A DNA stretch of 16,337 nt, from NCBI GenBank assembly GCA_018715105.1, contig DVMG01000235.1, forward strand, positions 1 to 16,337. Direction: 5' to 3'. Source of the stretch: Candidatus Ventricola intestinavium. Its GTDB lineage: Bacteria > Bacillota > Clostridia > Christensenellales > Aristaeellaceae. A model generated the notes under the pieces. That model searched no databases, was not told the DNA's origin, and saw only the letters and a program-made list of their open reading frames with translations. The translations under genes and the position numbers were made by a program. Shown piece after piece: positions 15,103 to 16,337 of this stretch; the stretch's first letter is position 1; each line of letters starts with the position of its first letter.

Positions 15103-16004
15103 ATGAATCCCTTTGCTTCGCCGCTGCGCTGGCGGCTCTTTTCGGCGTGGCTGTGGCGGTTTGGAGCCGCCGGCAGACTGCCCGCACCATGCGGCGGCTG
15201 GAAAACATGCTGGATGCCGCCATGGACGGGAATTTTACAGAAGAGGTTTTCGATGAAACCCGTCTCTCGGCGCTGGAAAGCCGGCTGGCCCGTTACCTCG
15301 CGGCCAGCAAACTGTCTGTTCAAAACATTCAGGCCCAGCGAGATCAGATCAGCGCCCTGATCTCGGACATCTCCCATCAGACAAAAACCCCGGTTTCCAA
15401 CCTTCAGCTCTATGCCCAGCTTCTGGAGGAACAGCCCCTCACGCCCCAGGCGCAGCATTGCGTTCAGGCTATCCGCGGCCAATCCCGCAAGCTGCAAACG
15501 CTGATCGAGGCCTTGGTCAAAACATCCCGGCTGGAGACGGGCATCCTGGCCCTCCATCCCCGCACAGAGGCGCTCGCCCCCATGGTGGAGCGTGCAGCCG
15601 CGCAATATGCCCCGAAGGCGGCAGAAAAGGGGCTGACCCTCACGGTGCAGACCCTTGATGGGCAAGCCGTGTTTGACCCCAAATGGACGGAAGAAGCGGT
15701 ATGCAATCTGCTGGACAACGCGGTCAAATACACGCCCTCCGGCGGTACGGTATCCATCGAAATCCGAAACTTTGAGCTGTTCTCCGCCATTCGGGTCTTT
15801 GATACCGGCCCCGGCATTCAGGAGGCCGAGCAGGCAAACATTTTTGGCCGGTTTTACCGCGGATCCGAAGCTTATCAGGCCGAGGGGGTGGGAATCGGCC
15901 TTTATCTGACCAGGCAGATTCTGGAACAAGAGGGCGGATATGTCAAAGTAAAAAGCGCCCCCGGGCAGGGCAGTGTTTTCTCGATCTTCCTTCCCAGAGA
16001 ATAG
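15099..16004 (+). CDS. Sensor histidine kinase with a single membrane segment
   Basis: 301 residues. One hydrophobic helix at about 4-22, then a basic stretch, a short HAMP-like linker (about 30-75), the HisKA dimerisation helix with phosphoacceptor His93 in SDISHQTKTP, and a complete HATPase_c domain: N box NLLDNAVKYTP (203-213), DTGPGI (235-240), FGRFYRG (249-255) and GVGIGLYL (263-270). There is no extracellular sensing domain and no second membrane helix, so a signal probably reaches it through a partner such as the downstream transporter, as known for Bce-type and related peptide-sensing kinases. It is translated by ATGA overlap with the regulator. Confidence 0.93.
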   Translation: MNESLCFAAALAALFGVAVAVWSRRQTARTMRRLENMLDAAMDGNFTEEVFDETRLSALESRLARYLAASKLSVQNIQAQRDQISALISDISHQTKTPVSNLQLYAQLLEEQPLTPQAQHCVQAIRGQSRKLQTLIEALVKTSRLETGILALHPRTEALAPMVERAAAQYAPKAAEKGLTLTVQTLDGQAVFDPKWTEEAVCNLLDNAVKYTPSGGTVSIEIRNFELFSAIRVFDTGPGIQEAEQANIFGRFYRGSEAYQAEGVGIGLYLTRQILEQEGGYVKVKSAPGQGSVFSIFLPRE

Positions 16005-16009
16005 GATTC

Positions 16010-16033
16010 TTTTGAAGGGGAATTCTTTCAAAA
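16010..16033 (+). promoter_or_regulatory. Inverted repeat just after the kinase stop
   Basis: TTTTGAA (16010-16016) and TTCAAAA (16027-16033) form a perfect 7+7 inverted repeat around 10 bases, six bases after the kinase stop codon. There is no T-run after it and the arms are AT-rich, so a terminator is unlikely. It may be a binding site in the promoter region of the transporter gene. Confidence 0.3.
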
Positions 16034-16083
16034 CTGTCATCTTCCCGAAAGGATCTGGAAAGATGGCCGTGGTAAAGTCTGTA

Positions 16084-16097
16084 TTGTCAAAAGACAA
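16084..16097 (+). promoter_or_regulatory. Candidate operator upstream of the ABC exporter gene
   Basis: TTGTC-AAAA-GACAA is a perfect 5+5 inverted repeat, 28 bases before the ATG of the ATPase gene. Its centre CAAAAGAC resembles the CAAAAGGACG word found twice before the regulator gene. TTGTCA could also act as a -35 box, but no -10 box at a suitable distance is seen. Confidence 0.35.
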
Positions 16098-16125
16098 CAA
16101 GACTTAACTTCTGGAGGATTCGCTT

Positions 16126-16337
16126 ATGATCATCTTACAGACCGAAGGGCTGAAAAAGTATTATGGTTCCGGAGATACGCAGGTCCGCGCCCTGGATGGC
16201 GTCGATCTTTCTGTCGAACAGGGGGAGTTTGTGGCGGTTGTCGGCACCTCCGGATCCGGCAAGTCGACCCTGCTGCACATGCTGGGCGGGCTGGACCGGC
16301 CCACTTCCGGCACCGTCCGGGTGGACGGAAAGAATAT
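16126..16337 (+). CDS. ABC transporter ATP-binding protein, MacB/LolD class (partial, runs off the right edge)
   Basis: Only the first 70 codons are present. The N-terminus MIILQTEGLKKYYGSGD then VRALDGVDLSVEQGEFVAVVG leads to a Walker A motif GTSGSGKST, followed by LLHMLGGLDRPTSGTV, the pattern of the MacB/LolD/BceA group that pairs with FtsX-like permeases. The ATG at 16126 has GGAGGA 7 bases upstream. It comes 121 bases after the kinase gene in the same direction. The set regulator-kinase-ATPase is the usual layout of modules that sense and expel antimicrobial peptides or cell-envelope antibiotics. The permease should follow outside the window. Confidence 0.92.
   Translation, partial: MIILQTEGLKKYYGSGDTQVRALDGVDLSVEQGEFVAVVGTSGSGKSTLLHMLGGLDRPTSGTVRVDGKN

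Overview
The window looks like chromosome of a GC-rich anaerobic member of the Bacillota (Clostridia-like, probably a gut or plant-fibre degrader). The reasons are strong AGGAGG-type ribosome sites, TTGACA/TATAAT promoters, an LplABC/YtcQP-type oligosaccharide transporter, a short MetH without the reactivation domain, and an OmpR-type two-component system next to an ABC exporter. This placement is inference from gene content and style; no marker gene fixes the taxon. I see no tRNA, rRNA, CRISPR array, insertion sequence or phage gene.

Left part (1-5159): a carbohydrate ABC transporter operon runs leftward (solute-binding protein, permease, second permease cut by the window edge). It diverges from a rightward GH28 polygalacturonase-type hydrolase with no signal peptide. 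The 393-bp divergent region carries a promoter signal on each strand and two short perfect palindromes that could be operators. Together they suggest uptake of pectin-derived oligosaccharides followed by hydrolysis in the cytoplasm. A terminator-like hairpin between the binding protein and the first permease probably sets their expression ratio.

Middle (5156-8669): a complete leftward dTDP-L-rhamnose operon, rfbA-rfbC-rfbB-rfbD, under its own extended -10 promoter. Its last gene is convergent with the GH28 gene. The two stop codons overlap in one CTAG, and the only plausible rfb terminator lies inside the end of the GH28 coding sequence.

Next (8837-12336): a leftward pair, a divergent DprA/Smf-like protein followed by a cobalamin-dependent methionine synthase of the short type, driven by a near-consensus promoter. 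Upstream is a single-gene unit (12375-12899) for a small exported protein of unknown function, with its own promoter, a long leader and a very strong terminator.

Right part (13138-16337): rightward genes for a type I L-asparaginase, then a response regulator and sensor kinase overlapping by ATGA, then the start of an ABC exporter ATPase of the MacB/LolD class. Short repeats and palindromes lie upstream of the regulator gene and upstream of the ATPase gene, as expected for an autoregulated peptide- or antibiotic-sensing module.

I did not find a clearly new biological system. The points most worth following are the terminator embedded in a convergent gene, the putative operators at the two regulated loci, the small exported protein, and the DprA-MetH pairing.
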